Shown in pieces: positions 63,442 to 64,000 of a stretch of 64,000 nucleotides of DNA (the first letter of the stretch is position 1; every line of letters begins with the position of its first letter). Location: contig JAUMWB010000004.1 of assembly GCA_030529845.1 (NCBI GenBank), positions 295,619 through 359,618 on the forward strand, given 5' to 3'. The notes below the pieces were generated by a model. The model was not told where the DNA came from and made no database searches. It saw only the letters and a program-made list of their open reading frames with translations. The stretch comes from Rothia sp. (in: high G+C Gram-positive bacteria) (GTDB lineage Bacteria > Actinomycetota > Actinomycetes > Actinomycetales > Micrococcaceae). A program made the position numbers and the translations under genes.

Positions 63442-64000
63442 GTGTACGGTGAGCAGGTAAGCGGCTCGGGTACTTTGCCCGAGCTAGTAGCCATCTGGGC
63501 TCAGACGAGTAACGGGGTGATTGGCCGCGACGGCGATATGCCCTGGTACGCCCCCGAAGATTTAGCCCGCTTCAAGGCAGCCACACTAGGAGCCCCTGTC
63601 ATCATGGGCCGGGTGACCTGGGAGTCCTTCCCGCCCCGTTTCCGCCCCCTACCGGGGCGGCTCAACCTTGTGATTACGCGTTCTGTCTCGCAGGTTGAAG
63701 AAAAGGACGGGGCCGTTTGGGCACCCTCTCTCGATGCAGCTTTGGGTGCGGCGCAGAGTTTAGCTCCGGACGCCACCACCTACTGGGTGATTGGCGGCGG
63801 CTCTCTCTACGCTGAGGCTCTGAGCCGCACCGACTTACCTGCTGTAGCAGGTGGGCAGGTTGCCCGGGTGGAACGTACGCTCTTTGAGGCTGAGATTCCC
63901 GGGGACACCTACGCCCCCGAGCTGGGGGCCGATTGGACTCTGGTGGCCGAGGGCGCGTCCGTCCGCTCAGAGAGGGGCTATGCGCTGACTGCAACCGGTG
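63442..64000 (+). CDS. dfrA: Dihydrofolate reductase (cut by window edge)
   Basis: Reduces the dihydrofolate made by ThyA. GTG 63442 with AAGGAG six bases upstream gives about 186 visible codons; the 3' end is beyond the window. Motifs are IWAQTSNGVIGRDGDMPW, APVIMGRVTWESFP, LNLVITRS and WVIGGGSLYAEAL. A short extra N-terminal stretch precedes the conserved core. Confidence 0.95.
   Translation, partial: MYGEQVSGSGTLPELVAIWAQTSNGVIGRDGDMPWYAPEDLARFKAATLGAPVIMGRVTWESFPPRFRPLPGRLNLVITRSVSQVEEKDGAVWAPSLDAALGAAQSLAPDATTYWVIGGGSLYAEALSRTDLPAVAGGQVARVERTLFEAEIPGDTYAPELGADWTLVAEGASVRSERGYALTATG

Overview
The window is high-GC chromosomal DNA of an actinobacterium. Mycothiol synthase (mshD), a GlnR-type orphan regulator, a MutT1-like NUDIX/phosphatase fusion, an actinobacterial-type PfkA and the order tRNA-Trp/secE/nusG/rplKA all point there. 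The combination of a narGHJIK nitrate reductase operon, a sucrose PTS and a secreted neutral ceramidase fits Micrococcaceae, most likely a Rothia-like commensal. The genus call is inference.

Layout. 1-5.2 kb: 5' part of the str operon (rpsL, rpsG, fusA, minus strand), a secreted ceramidase and a frameshifted shikimate/quinate dehydrogenase gene. 5.3-12.8 kb: rpoC and rpoB. 13.0-19.0 kb: glycine/serine catabolism (sdaA, gcvT, gcvP) behind a tandem glycine riboswitch. 19.2-27.3 kb: narGHJIK respiratory nitrate reductase and transporter. 27.5-36.9 kb: molybdenum cofactor and molybdate uptake genes (moeZ, moaE, mog, moaC, moeA, modB, modA on minus; moaA, moaD, mobA and a second moeA on plus). 37.0-43.5 kb: a LacI-type regulator, a GNAT acetyltransferase and a sucrose module (EIIBCA, a separate EIIA, sucrose-6-phosphate hydrolase) with two matching candidate operators. 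43.6-50.6 kb: a membrane EEP-family protein, rplL/rplJ with an L10 leader, an orphan ABC ATPase, rplA/rplK, nusG, secE and tRNA-Trp. 50.8-64 kb: aspartate aminotransferase, pfkA, a YceI protein, ygfZ, a nitrobindin-like protein, two membrane proteins (one of 37 aa), glnR, mshD, ppk, a mutT1-like gene, thyA and the start of dfrA.

The usually compact secE-nusG-rplKAJL-rpoBC-rpsLG-fusA order is kept on the minus strand, but about 32 kb of mostly metabolic genes lie between rplL and rpoB. The nitrate and molybdenum genes form one functional unit: molybdate import (ModAB, no local ModC), molybdopterin synthesis, bis-MGD formation and the enzyme that uses it. GlnR and the nitrobindin-like protein may connect to it.

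No CRISPR array, phage, insertion sequence or defence system was recognised. The most unusual signals are non-coding. A 9-mer, GGCGTCCGC, recurs at least 18 times and its core closes the stems of four intergenic hairpins. Two long near-perfect inverted repeats flank rplK-rplA and share an unusual internal direct-repeat design. Four evenly built small hairpins lie inside the molybdenum cofactor cluster.
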